From NCBI RefSeq assembly GCF_003852315.1, contig NZ_CP027762.1:4755501-4819500 (forward strand): 64,000 nt of DNA. The letters run 5' to 3'. The translations under genes and the position numbers were made by a program. The notes under the pieces are model-generated. The model ran no database searches. It saw only the letters and a list, made by a program, of their open reading frames with translations, and was not told the origin of the DNA. This DNA is from Pseudomonas sp. LBUM920. Its GTDB lineage: Bacteria; Pseudomonadota; Gammaproteobacteria; Pseudomonadales; Pseudomonadaceae. Within the stretch, counting starts at the first letter, position 1; every line of letters starts with the position of its first letter. This document shows, one piece after another, positions 33,717 through 41,836 of this stretch.

Positions 33717-34512
33717 ATGGCCTGGTTCGACCATGAAGGCTGCAGCCTGCATTACGAGGAATACGGCCACGGCAGCCCGTTGATCCTGATCCACGGCCTG
33801 GGCTCCAGCAGCCAGGACTGGGAACTGCAGATTCCGGTGCTGGCCCGCCATTACCGCCTGATCGTGGTGGATGTGCGCGGCCACGGGCGCTCCGACAAAC
33901 CTCGCGAGCGCTACAGCATCAAGGGTTTCACCATCGACCTGCTTGCCTTGATCGAACACCTGAACCTGCCGCCTGCTCATGTCGTGGGCCTGTCCATGGG
34001 CGGCATGATCGCTTTCCAGTTGGCGGTGGACGAACCTGGCCGGGTCAAGAGCCTGTGTATCGTCAACAGTGCGCCTGAAGTCAAAGTGCGCAGCGCCGAT
34101 GATTATTGGCAGTGGGCCAAGCGCTGGAGCCTGGCGCGAGTGCTGAGCCTGGCTACCATCGGCAAGGCCCTGGGTGATCGGCTGTTCCCCAAACCGCACC
34201 AGGGCGACCTGCGGCGCAAGATGGCCGAACGCTGGGCATAAACGTGCTTATCTCGCCAGTTTCGACGCGATTGTGGGCTGGGGCGTACAGGAACAACTTT
34301 CCCGGATCACCTGTCCAACCCTGGTCATCAGCGCCGACCACGACTACACACCCGTGGCGCAAAAAGAAATCTATGTAAAACTGCTGCCCGATGCGCGACT
34401 GGTGGTGATCGAGGATTCCCGCCATGCCACGCCTTTGGATCAACCCGAAGTCTTTAACGCTACCTTGCTCGATTTTCTAAAGACAGTCGAAACCACTACC
34501 CAGGATCACTGA
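33717..34512 (+). pseudogene. Alpha/beta hydrolase, frameshifted
   Basis: The 5' frame (33717-34241) encodes the fold up to the cap domain: oxyanion segment LILIHGLGSSSQDW, VDVRGHGRSDKP, and the nucleophile elbow VVGLSMGGM. It ends at a TAA right after AERWA. The missing part continues in another frame from about 34237: HKRAYLASFDAIVGWG, then the acid in LVISADHDYTP and the catalytic histidine in EDSRHATPLDQP, ending at 34512. The shift equals one extra base or a loss of two (mod three) bases at the GCTGGGCATAAACG stretch. Without repair, the acid and histidine of the triad are lost. A sequencing error cannot be excluded. Confidence 0.85.
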
Positions 34513-34515
34513 CCC

Positions 34516-35079
34516 ATGTTGAAAAAAATCGCCTTCTTTGCCGGTTCTGTTTTGTTCGCCGCCAACCTGATGGCCGCCGAGCCCGCCAAGGCGCCTCACG
34601 TCCTGATCACCACCACCAATGGCGACATTGAAATCGAACTGGACCCGGTCAAGGCGCCGATCAGCACCAAGAACTTCCTGGCCTATGTCGACAAAGGCTT
34701 CTACACCAACACGATTTTCCACCGCGTGATCCCGGGCTTCATGGTCCAGGGCGGCGGATTCACCGCGCAGATGTCGCAAAAACCAACTGAAGCACCGATC
34801 AAGAACGAAGCCAGCAACGGCCTGCACAACGTACGCGGCACCCTGTCGATGGCCCGCACCAATGACCCGAACTCGGCCACCAGCCAGTTCTTCATCAACG
34901 TCGCCGACAATGCTTTCCTCGATCCGGGCCGTGACGCCGGTTACGCCGTGTTCGCCAAAGTGGTCAAAGGCATGGACGTGGTCGATATCATCGTCAACTC
35001 GCAGACCACCACCAAGCAGGGCATGCAAAACGTGCCTATCGATCCTGTTCTGATCAAGTCGGCCAAGCGCATCGACTGA
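34516..35079 (+). CDS. ppiA: Periplasmic peptidyl-prolyl cis-trans isomerase (cyclophilin)
   Basis: A 187-residue cyclophilin that speeds proline isomerisation during folding in the periplasm. The signal peptide is MLKKIAFFAGSVLFAANLMAA. The mature enzyme shows the active-site segments FHRVIPGFMVQGGGF (Arg and Phe of the catalytic set) and GTLSMARTNDPNSATSQFFIN, with bacterial-type insertions. It begins four bases after the hydrolase stop, so the two were probably co-transcribed. Confidence 0.93.
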   Translation: MLKKIAFFAGSVLFAANLMAAEPAKAPHVLITTTNGDIEIELDPVKAPISTKNFLAYVDKGFYTNTIFHRVIPGFMVQGGGFTAQMSQKPTEAPIKNEASNGLHNVRGTLSMARTNDPNSATSQFFINVADNAFLDPGRDAGYAVFAKVVKGMDVVDIIVNSQTTTKQGMQNVPIDPVLIKSAKRID

Positions 35080-35161
35080 GGTCTGCAGGTAGCTCCGCGC
35101 ATGGCCCACAAGGTCACGCGCGCATTTGAACAGGAGAGCCCGCCAGGCGGGCGTCAACCTA

Positions 35162-36994
35162 ATGCTCTATCGTCGTTTTGAACAACTGATCGATATTTTC
35201 CGCGCTGCCCCCAGCGACGCCCCGCCCGACAAAGTCCTGCCCTTCTACCTCTATTACCTGCGCCAGGTGTGGCCAAGCTTTGCCGCCTTGCTGGTGGTAG
35301 GCCTGATCGGTGCGTTGATCGAAGTGGCGTTGTTCAGCTACCTGAGCCGCATTATCGATCTGGCCCAAGGCACACCGCCCGCCAACTTCTTCCAGATTCA
35401 CAGCGCCGAGCTGATCTGGATGGCCGTGGTCGCCCTGCTGTTGCGCCCGATCTTCAACGGCTTGCATGACTTGCTGGTGCACCAGACCATCAACCCCGGC
35501 ATGACCAGCCTGATTCGCTGGCAAAACCACAGCTACGTGCTCAAGCAGAGCCTGAATTTCTTTCAAAACGATTTCGCCGGGCGTATCGCCCAGCGCATCA
35601 TGCAAACCGGCAACTCCTTGCGTGACTCGGCGGTGGCGACGGCTGAGGCCATCTGGCACGTGTCGATCTATGCGATCAGCGCCCTGGTGCTGTTTGCCGA
35701 GGCCGACTGGCGGCTGATGATCCCGCTGATCACCTGGATCATCTGCTACAGCCTGGCCTTGCGTTACTTCGTGCCGCGCGTGAAAGAGCGCTCGGTGATC
35801 TCCTCTGAAGCGCGCTCCAAACTGATGGGCCGCATCGTCGACGGCTACACCAACATCACCACCTTGAAGCTGTTCGCCCATACGCAGAATGAGCAGGAAT
35901 ACGCCAAGGAAGCGATCATCGAGCAGACCGAAAAAACCCAGCTGGCCGCCCGCGTGCTGACCAGCATGGACGTGACGATTGCCGTCTTGAATGGCCTGCT
36001 GATCGTCACCACCACCGGCCTGGCCCTGTGGCTGTGGACCCAGTCGCTGATTTCCGTGGGTGCGATTGCCCTGGCCACCGGCCTGGTGATTCGTATCGTC
36101 AACATGTCCGGCTGGATCATGTGGGTGGTCAACGGCATTTTCGAAAACATCGGCATGGTGCAGGACGGGCTGAAAACCATCGCAGCACCGCTGGCGGTCA
36201 CCGACCGCGAGAATGCCCCGCGCCTGAACGTGCCCCATGGCGAAGTACGCTTTGAGCAGGTGGATTTTCACTACGGCAAAAAGAGCGGGATCATTGGCGG
36301 CTTGAACCTGACGATCAAGGCCGGGGAAAAGATCGGCCTGATCGGCCCGTCCGGTGCAGGCAAGTCGACTCTGGTCAACCTGCTGCTGCGCCTGTACGAC
36401 CTGCAAGGCGGGCGCATCCTGATCGACGGGCAGAACATCGCCGAGGTCGCCCAGGAAAGCCTGCGCGCACAGATCGGCATGATCACCCAGGACACTTCGC
36501 TGCTGCACCGCTCGATCCGTGACAACTTGCTGTACGGCAAGCCGGATGCGACCGATGAAGAACTGACGGCCGCCATCCACAAGGCCCGCGCCGATGAATT
36601 CATTCCGCTGCTGTCGGACGCCGAAGGGCGTACCGGGCTGGACGCCCATGTGGGTGAGCGCGGGGTCAAACTCTCCGGTGGGCAGCGCCAGCGCATTGCC
36701 ATTGCGCGGGTGCTGCTCAAGGACGCGCCGATTCTGATCATGGACGAAGCCACCTCGGCGCTGGACTCGGAAGTGGAAGCGGCGATCCAGGAGAGCCTGG
36801 AAACCTTGATGCAAGGCAAGACGGTGATAGCGATTGCGCACCGGTTGTCGACCATTGCGCGGATGGACCGGTTGGTGGTGCTGGAGAAAGGGCAAATCGC
36901 CGAGACCGGCAGCCATGCTGAATTGCTGGCCCACGGCGGGCTGTATGCCAGGTTGTGGCAGCATCAAACCGGAGGCTTCGTCGGCATCGACTGA
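35162..36994 (+). CDS. ABC transporter, fused permease and ATPase
   Basis: A 610-residue half-transporter: six transmembrane segments in the first 330 residues, then an ATPase domain with Walker A (GPSGAGKST, about 395), signature LSGGQRQR (about 503), Walker B (LIMDEATSALD, about 525) and the switch histidine in AIAHRLS. It should act as a homodimeric exporter; relatives are lipid/multidrug-type (MsbA-like) exporters and the substrate is unknown. The ATG at 35162 gives MLYRRFEQLID. The nearest Shine-Dalgarno (AGGAG, 35131-35135) is about 26 bases away, with a perfect GCCCGCC-A-GGCGGGC hairpin in between. Confidence 0.88.
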   Translation: MLYRRFEQLIDIFRAAPSDAPPDKVLPFYLYYLRQVWPSFAALLVVGLIGALIEVALFSYLSRIIDLAQGTPPANFFQIHSAELIWMAVVALLLRPIFNGLHDLLVHQTINPGMTSLIRWQNHSYVLKQSLNFFQNDFAGRIAQRIMQTGNSLRDSAVATAEAIWHVSIYAISALVLFAEADWRLMIPLITWIICYSLALRYFVPRVKERSVISSEARSKLMGRIVDGYTNITTLKLFAHTQNEQEYAKEAIIEQTEKTQLAARVLTSMDVTIAVLNGLLIVTTTGLALWLWTQSLISVGAIALATGLVIRIVNMSGWIMWVVNGIFENIGMVQDGLKTIAAPLAVTDRENAPRLNVPHGEVRFEQVDFHYGKKSGIIGGLNLTIKAGEKIGLIGPSGAGKSTLVNLLLRLYDLQGGRILIDGQNIAEVAQESLRAQIGMITQDTSLLHRSIRDNLLYGKPDATDEELTAAIHKARADEFIPLLSDAEGRTGLDAHVGERGVKLSGGQRQRIAIARVLLKDAPILIMDEATSALDSEVEAAIQESLETLMQGKTVIAIAHRLSTIARMDRLVVLEKGQIAETGSHAELLAHGGLYARLWQHQTGGFVGID

Positions 36995-37023
36995 CCGCTT
37001 CCGGGGAAAACACCCTCCAGTCT

Positions 37024-37111
37024 GTGGGAGCGGGCTTGGTCGCGAAAGCGGTGTAACCGTCGGCCCATACGGTGACTGACACTGCGCCTTCGCGAGCAAG
37101 CCCGCTCCCAC
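37024..37111. repeat. REP doublet, GCGGGC family
   Basis: Arms GTGGGAGCGGGCTTGGTCG and CGCGAGCAAGCCCGCTCCCA, ending at 37111. Confidence 0.88.
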
Positions 37112-37147
37112 AGTTGATCGCATTGCATCGCAGCATTGGCCTATCAC

Positions 37148-37178
37148 GCCAGCACCCAAAGGGTTCTGGCGCTTTTTT
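37148..37178 (+). terminator. Rho-independent terminator
   Basis: Stem CGCCAG (37148-37153) and CTGGCG (37166-37171), followed by CTTTTTT. It lies after the ABC exporter and its REP doublet. Confidence 0.8.
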
Positions 37179-37304
37179 ATGGCCTGGATTTGCCACAAAA
37201 GCCTGCTTCAATCAAAGCAGTGCCCAGACGGGCGCTGAAGTAAATCTGCAGGGAGCATCATTGATTTACTGATTGGGTAGAGCGATCTATCAAGGACGTG
37301 TTGC

Positions 37305-38006
37305 ATGTCTTTGTTCAAACGTTCAATCACAGAGGGATTGGGTACGTTTTGGCTGGTGTTGGGCGGTTGCGGGAGTGCGGTGTTGGCCGCAGCGTTTCCC
37401 GCCGTCGGGATAGGGCTGTTAGGCGTAGCCCTGGCGTTCGGGCTCACGGTGTTGACCATGGCGTTTGCCATCGGGCACATCAGCGGCTGCCATCTCAACC
37501 CGGCCGTATCAGTAGGCTTGGTAGTGGGCGGGAGGTTCCCGGCCAGGGAGTTACCGGCTTATATCATCTCGCAGGTTATCGGCGGCACGGTCGCCGCTGC
37601 GCTGCTGTACTTCATTGCCAGCGGCAAACCCGGGTTCGATCTGGCATCGGGCCTGGCTTCCAATGGCTACGGCGAGCATTCGCCGGGCAGTTACTCAATG
37701 GCAACGGGGTTTGTCTGTGAGCTGGTGATGACGGCGATGTTCGTGCTGATCATCCTTGGCGCCACTGACCGTCGTGCCCCAGCGGGCCTCGCGCCTATCG
37801 CCATTGGCCTGGCCTTGACCCTGATCCACTTGATCTCGATCCCCGTGACCAACACCTCGGTCAACCCGGCCCGCAGTACCGGCCCGGCACTGATCGTCGG
37901 CGGGTGGGCGCTCCAGCAGTTGTGGATGTTCTGGCTGGCGCCCATTTTCGGTGCGGTGATCGGCGGCGCGACCTATCGATGGCTGGGCGAGGAGGACCCA
38001 GCCTGA
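37305..38006 (+). CDS. aqpZ: Aquaporin Z
   Basis: A 233-residue inner-membrane water channel with six transmembrane segments and two half-helices. Both NPA boxes are present (65-67 and 187-189). The narrow water-selective filter is consistent with His175 and Arg190, rather than the Gly/Arg set of glycerol facilitators. It starts MSLFKRSITEGLGTFWLVLGG, the usual AqpZ N-terminus. It is convergent with the downstream acetyltransferase gene. Confidence 0.95.
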   Translation: MSLFKRSITEGLGTFWLVLGGCGSAVLAAAFPAVGIGLLGVALAFGLTVLTMAFAIGHISGCHLNPAVSVGLVVGGRFPARELPAYIISQVIGGTVAAALLYFIASGKPGFDLASGLASNGYGEHSPGSYSMATGFVCELVMTAMFVLIILGATDRRAPAGLAPIAIGLALTLIHLISIPVTNTSVNPARSTGPALIVGGWALQQLWMFWLAPIFGAVIGGATYRWLGEEDPA

Positions 38007-38016
38007 GGTCAAGGGT

Positions 38017-39141
38017 TCAGCCCTGCCGATAAGGCAGGGCTGTCCTCGCCTCTTCGGCATACGCCAGAATCCCTACGCGCTCGCGCTCGAGGAAATCTTC
38101 CACGGCGTTTTTCAGACCTGGGTGGCGCAGGTAGTGCCACGACCGGGTGATCACCGGTTCAAACCCGCGAATCAATTTGTGCTCGCCTTGGGCGCCGGCG
38201 TCGAAGCGCTGCAAACCGTGAGCAATGGCGTAATCCATGCCTTGGTAGAAGCAGGTTTCGAAATGCAGGCGGTCGAATTCCGCCAGGCAGCCCCAATAAC
38301 GCCCGTAGAAGCTGTCGCCACCGATCAGGCTGAAGGCCATGGCAACCGGGCGTGTGCCCTGTTTAGCCAGCACCACGCGAATCGCTTCGGGCATGCGCTC
38401 GGCCAGCAGGCTGAAAAACGCCCGCGTCAGGTACGGCGACTGGCGGCGCACGGCGTAGGTGTTGGCGTAGCAGGCGTAGACAAAATCCCATTGCGCTTCG
38501 CTCAACTCATGGCCTTGCAGCCATTCGAACTCGATGCCCTGCCCCGCCACTTGCTCGCGCTCTTTGCGCATTTGTTTGCGCTTGCGTGAGCTCAAGGCGT
38601 CGAGGAAATCCTGGAAGTCGCGATAGCCGCGATTTTGCCAATGAAACTGACAGCCCAAACGCTGCAACCAACCTGGATGCTGCGCCAAGGCTTGGTCGGC
38701 CAAAGGGTCAGTGAAGTTGATGTGGGCGCTGGAGAGCCCTTCGATTACCAGGTAGCCCGGCAGGCTGTTCAGCAGCTCGAAAGCGTCTTCGGCGCTCCTG
38801 GCCAGCAAGCGCGGCCCGCTGACCGGGCTGAACGGCACTGCCGTCAGCAACTTTGGGTAGTAATCAATGCCTGCCCGCTCACACGCATCGGCCCAACCGT
38901 GATCAAACACGTATTCGCCGTAGGAATGCCATTTGCGGTAGCTGGGCATTGCCGCCACCAGGCGATCGCCTTCCCAGTGCAGCAAATGCTCAGGTTGCCA
39001 GCCCGATTGCGGGCCCAGGCTGGCGCTGTCTTCCAGCGCGCTCAGGAATGCATGCCGTACAAAAGGTTGGGCCTGCGGCACGAGGGCATCCCATACCTGC
39101 GGGGCGATTTCGGACAGGGCGTCCAGGCGTTGCAACGGCAT
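38017..39141 (-). CDS. GNAT/FemAB-like acyltransferase family protein (DUF482 type)
   Basis: A 374-residue cytosolic protein of the peptidoglycan-biosynthesis-like GNAT family (COG3146 type). Typical segments are QPFVRHAFLSALEDSASLGPQSGW, PVSGPRLL and SFYGRYWGCLAEFDRLHFETC. The function is not biochemically settled. The frame contains several candidate starts at 39153-39141; I chose the ATG at 39141 because GAGG is six bases upstream and MPLQRLDAL is the usual N-terminus. A 9-base stem (38019-38041) lies within its last codons, next to the convergent aqpZ. Confidence 0.8.
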   Translation of the reverse strand: MPLQRLDALSEIAPQVWDALVPQAQPFVRHAFLSALEDSASLGPQSGWQPEHLLHWEGDRLVAAMPSYRKWHSYGEYVFDHGWADACERAGIDYYPKLLTAVPFSPVSGPRLLARSAEDAFELLNSLPGYLVIEGLSSAHINFTDPLADQALAQHPGWLQRLGCQFHWQNRGYRDFQDFLDALSSRKRKQMRKEREQVAGQGIEFEWLQGHELSEAQWDFVYACYANTYAVRRQSPYLTRAFFSLLAERMPEAIRVVLAKQGTRPVAMAFSLIGGDSFYGRYWGCLAEFDRLHFETCFYQGMDYAIAHGLQRFDAGAQGEHKLIRGFEPVITRSWHYLRHPGLKNAVEDFLERERVGILAYAEEARTALPYRQG

Positions 39142-39422
39142 CGGCATCCTCACTACTTCAGGGCGTGAAAGCCTGGCGAGTATCGCTTATCGGTGGCTTT
39201 CGCACACGCCCAAATGGCACGACAAAGGCCAACTCAAATAGTTCCTTCTTAAATATTTTGTCATCTACATGACATCACTTAGCCACTGTTCCGTCATAAG
39301 TGATCGTGATACTGACGCCTGTTTTTAGAGCGCCTGGTTCTAGCAGGCGGCTATTTTCCGTCCGTCATCGGTCGGTTGTGTCCTGGATGGTTTGCCATCC
39401 CTCCTCACTTTCGGAGATTGAT

Positions 39423-40745
39423 ATGCGTCTTGCTTCCACTAAAACTGCGGCGGCCCTGTGTGGCGGCCTGTTGCTGGCCCTGAGCGTTCCGGCCAGCGCT
39501 GCAGTCGACGCTAAATTGCTCGACATGCTCAAGGCCAACGGCCAGATCACCGCTGCGCAGTACACCGAACTGCAGGCGGAATTAGCCAAGGACCAGAAAG
39601 AAAAGCAGATCGCACAGCAAGCTCAACAAGAGACCAACGAGCAGATCGCGGCCACCGCGAAAAAAACCAACGACCTGAGTGTGTTCGACCAGAAACTGGC
39701 CTGGGCCGCGCGCACTCAGCTCAAGGGTGACGTGCGCTTCCGTCAGGAAACCGTGAAGATCCAGGGCGAATCCAACAACGGCGGGCGTGACAAGGACCGT
39801 CAGCGCATCCGTGCCCGCCTGGGCGCCTACACCGAGGTCAACTCGCAGGTCGACACCGGCATTCGCATTGCCACCGGCAGCAGCGACGACGCGCGCTCCA
39901 CCAACCAGGACCAGGACAACTACTTCGACAAGAAGTCGATCTGGCTGGACCTGGGCTACATCGACTACCACCCGGACCAGATCAAAAACCTGCACGTGAT
40001 CGGCGGCAAGATGTTGCAGCCGTGGGTCAACATGGGCGACGTGATCTGGGACAGCGACATCAACCCGGAAGGCCTGGCCCTGACCTACAAATACCCACTG
40101 GGCAGCAGCGCCGAGTTGTTCGGCAGCATCGGCAACTACAACCTCAAGGACAACGTCGACGGCGACGGCGTGCAATTTCGTCACGACCTGCGCCTGACGT
40201 CCGGCCAGTTGGGCACGCGGTTCTCGCTGACTGACAACTTGAAAATGACCCTGGGCGGCAGCGTCTACGCCTACCAGAACGACAAGGACAGCCGTTGCAC
40301 GACCACCACCACGCCTTGCGCATTGGCGGTCAACGGCAACTCGGCCGACAACCAGTTCCGCCTGTACGAAGGCTTCGCCCAGGCCGACATCGGCGGCCTG
40401 GCAGTGCCGTTGGCGTTCTATGGCCAGTACGTGAAAAACAACGACGCGGTGACCGATCAGGACACTGCCTGGTTGATCGGTGCCAAGTCCAAAGTGTTCG
40501 GCTTGAACCTGGACTACAACTACCGCGATATCCAGCGTAACGCCGTGGTGGGTGCCTTCACCGACTCGGACTTCGCCAACGGCACCACCGGCTCACGCGG
40601 CCACAAGATGAAGGTCAGCTACGACATCGACAAGAACTTCGCCCTCGGCGCCACGTACTTCCTGACCAAGGCGGACTACGCCAGCCGCACGCAGCGTGAT
40701 GCCAACACCAACACCCTGCAGTTGGATGCTGAAGCCAAGTTCTAA
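39423..40745 (+). CDS. Putative outer-membrane porin
   Basis: A 440-residue outer-membrane protein. The signal peptide MRLASTKTAAALCGGLLLAL ends in PASAA. A short helical region follows (residues 25-80, rich in Gln, Lys and Glu), which may form a trimeric coiled coil in the periplasm. The remainder is a beta-barrel with a C-terminal Phe (LDAEAKF). The Asp/Asn-rich strands match the large putative-porin family of pseudomonads; the substrate is unknown. The start at 39423 has GGAG seven bases upstream. The unusually long upstream region is probably the promoter and leader. Confidence 0.85.
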   Translation: MRLASTKTAAALCGGLLLALSVPASAAVDAKLLDMLKANGQITAAQYTELQAELAKDQKEKQIAQQAQQETNEQIAATAKKTNDLSVFDQKLAWAARTQLKGDVRFRQETVKIQGESNNGGRDKDRQRIRARLGAYTEVNSQVDTGIRIATGSSDDARSTNQDQDNYFDKKSIWLDLGYIDYHPDQIKNLHVIGGKMLQPWVNMGDVIWDSDINPEGLALTYKYPLGSSAELFGSIGNYNLKDNVDGDGVQFRHDLRLTSGQLGTRFSLTDNLKMTLGGSVYAYQNDKDSRCTTTTTPCALAVNGNSADNQFRLYEGFAQADIGGLAVPLAFYGQYVKNNDAVTDQDTAWLIGAKSKVFGLNLDYNYRDIQRNAVVGAFTDSDFANGTTGSRGHKMKVSYDIDKNFALGATYFLTKADYASRTQRDANTNTLQLDAEAKF

Positions 40746-40799
40746 TGGGTGTGCAATAAACCTTGGGCCAGGACGGCCCGAGGTCGTTTCAACAGCCTT

Positions 40800-40843
40800 G
40801 CGTGGGTGGGTCGCCCCTCATCATCCGTTCGCCCCACCCACGC
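40800..40843 (+). terminator. Hairpin after the porin gene
   Basis: Arms GCGTGGGTGGG (40800-40810) and CCCACCCACGC (40833-40843) form a perfect 11-base stem with a 22-base loop. No proper T tract follows, so the stem may stabilise the mRNA end or terminate weakly. Confidence 0.6.
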
Positions 40844-40864
40844 GAGTCTGCATTGTTCGCGCTT

Positions 40865-41098
40865 TTACTGATCTTTCAGCCGCTCGGCTACCAGCCGGTC
40901 AGCCAATGCATCCACGTCCTTTACCGGTTCTTCCGGCATGATTTTCAAAGTCGCCTGCATCAGGCGCATCTGACGGATAAATCGCCGGCAGTTAGGGCAA
41001 AACATCAAGTGATGACGCACCAGCAAACGTTCGCGAAAGGTCAATTGCCCATCGAGGTAGTCACTGGAACGTGCCACTTGTTCTTTGCAGGTCAACAT
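40865..41098 (-). CDS. Zinc-finger anti-sigma factor
   Basis: A 77-residue cytosolic protein with the zf-HC2 signature: C4 plus HHLMFCPNCRRF (H-x3-C-x2-C), which binds zinc and holds a sigma factor inactive. It lacks a membrane segment, so it is a soluble anti-sigma factor, and it may react to redox or metal stress through the Cys cluster. It overlaps the sigma factor gene by seven bases, the usual arrangement for cognate partners. Confidence 0.85.
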   Translation of the reverse strand: MLTCKEQVARSSDYLDGQLTFRERLLVRHHLMFCPNCRRFIRQMRLMQATLKIMPEEPVKDVDALADRLVAERLKDQ

Positions 41099-41706
41099 TC
41101 GCCCGTTTCCTCAAAATGCTCCACCGTGGCGAAGACTTTAAGCCGTGCCCGATGCAACAGCACACGGACATTGGAGAGCGAGAGCGTCAGAAGATTACAA
41201 ATCTCTTCCAACTCCAGGCCTTGGCGCTCACGCAGCACCAGCACGCTGCTTTGCAGCTCCGACAAACTCAGCAACGTATGCTCCAGGCACTTGCGCAACT
41301 CATCCTCGGTCAGCAACGCTTCCGGGGTGTCCTGGTGCCAGGCGTACGGGGCCACGGCCCAGTGGCCATCGTCGGGGACGAAGCGATCGTCACCGATGGT
41401 GCCGTGAGGTGAGGACAAATCGTCGAGCAACACTTCCCGGCGATTTTGTTTATAGCGGCCCTTGGCGGAGTTGGCGGTGATGGTCAGCAGCCAGGTCTTG
41501 AGGCTGGAACGCCCTTCGAACCTGGCCAGGTTGCGCACCACCGACAACCACGCGTCCTGCACCACTTCGTCGGCGTGGCGCTGGCCAACAATGGCATAGG
41601 CCACTGCCCGCATGGCGCTCTGGTAGGTGGTGACCAATTCCTTGTAGGCCCGCTGCTCGCCCTTGAGCAGCCGTTCCAGCAGGTGCGCGTCGTCGGCTGC
41701 TGCCAT
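41092..41706 (-). CDS. ECF-type sigma factor
   Basis: A 204-residue sigma-70 family protein with region 2 (LVTTYQSAMRAVAYAIVGQRHADEVVQDAWLSVVRN read in parts, about 25-60, including the DEVVQDAWL core) and region 4 (SELQSSVLVLRERQGLELEEICNLLTLSLSNVRVLLHRAR, in parts, about 145-190). The linker of about 60 residues is longer than usual. The start has GAGGT four bases upstream. The order sigma, anti-sigma, with a FabH-like gene upstream on the same strand, matches PA3285-PA3286 of P. aeruginosa, but the trigger is unknown. Confidence 0.9.
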   Translation of the reverse strand: MAAADDAHLLERLLKGEQRAYKELVTTYQSAMRAVAYAIVGQRHADEVVQDAWLSVVRNLARFEGRSSLKTWLLTITANSAKGRYKQNRREVLLDDLSSPHGTIGDDRFVPDDGHWAVAPYAWHQDTPEALLTEDELRKCLEHTLLSLSELQSSVLVLRERQGLELEEICNLLTLSLSNVRVLLHRARLKVFATVEHFEETGEC

Positions 41707-41741
41707 CGTTTACCTCAATCCTGCTGTGGAAATCCGATACC

Positions 41742-41812
41742 GGTGGGAGCTGGCTTGCCTGCGATAGCGGCGGTGGCTCCACTATCGTCATCGCAGGCAA
41801 GCCAGCTCCCAC
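41742..41812. repeat. REP doublet, GCTGGC family
   Basis: Two matching arms of GTGGGAGCTGGCTTGCCTG facing each other. It lies between the sigma factor gene and the FabH-like gene. Confidence 0.9.
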
Positions 41813-41836
41813 ATTAAATCTGGCCAAATCCAAAGA

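Larger units (their letters stand above)
36995..37304. other. Spacer between the ABC exporter gene and aqpZ
   Basis: This 310-base spacer holds a REP doublet, a terminator and the aqpZ promoter region. No gene is seen. Confidence 0.5.

Noticed and set aside
35159..37198. 679-codon open frame on the minus strand
   Set aside because: It is antisense to the ABC exporter and runs through a REP doublet and terminator; composition is shadow-like.
38019..38041. Terminator between aqpZ and the GNAT gene
   Set aside because: A good 9-base stem (AGCCCTGCC/GGCAGGGCT) exists but has no T tract on either strand and lies within the last GNAT codons.
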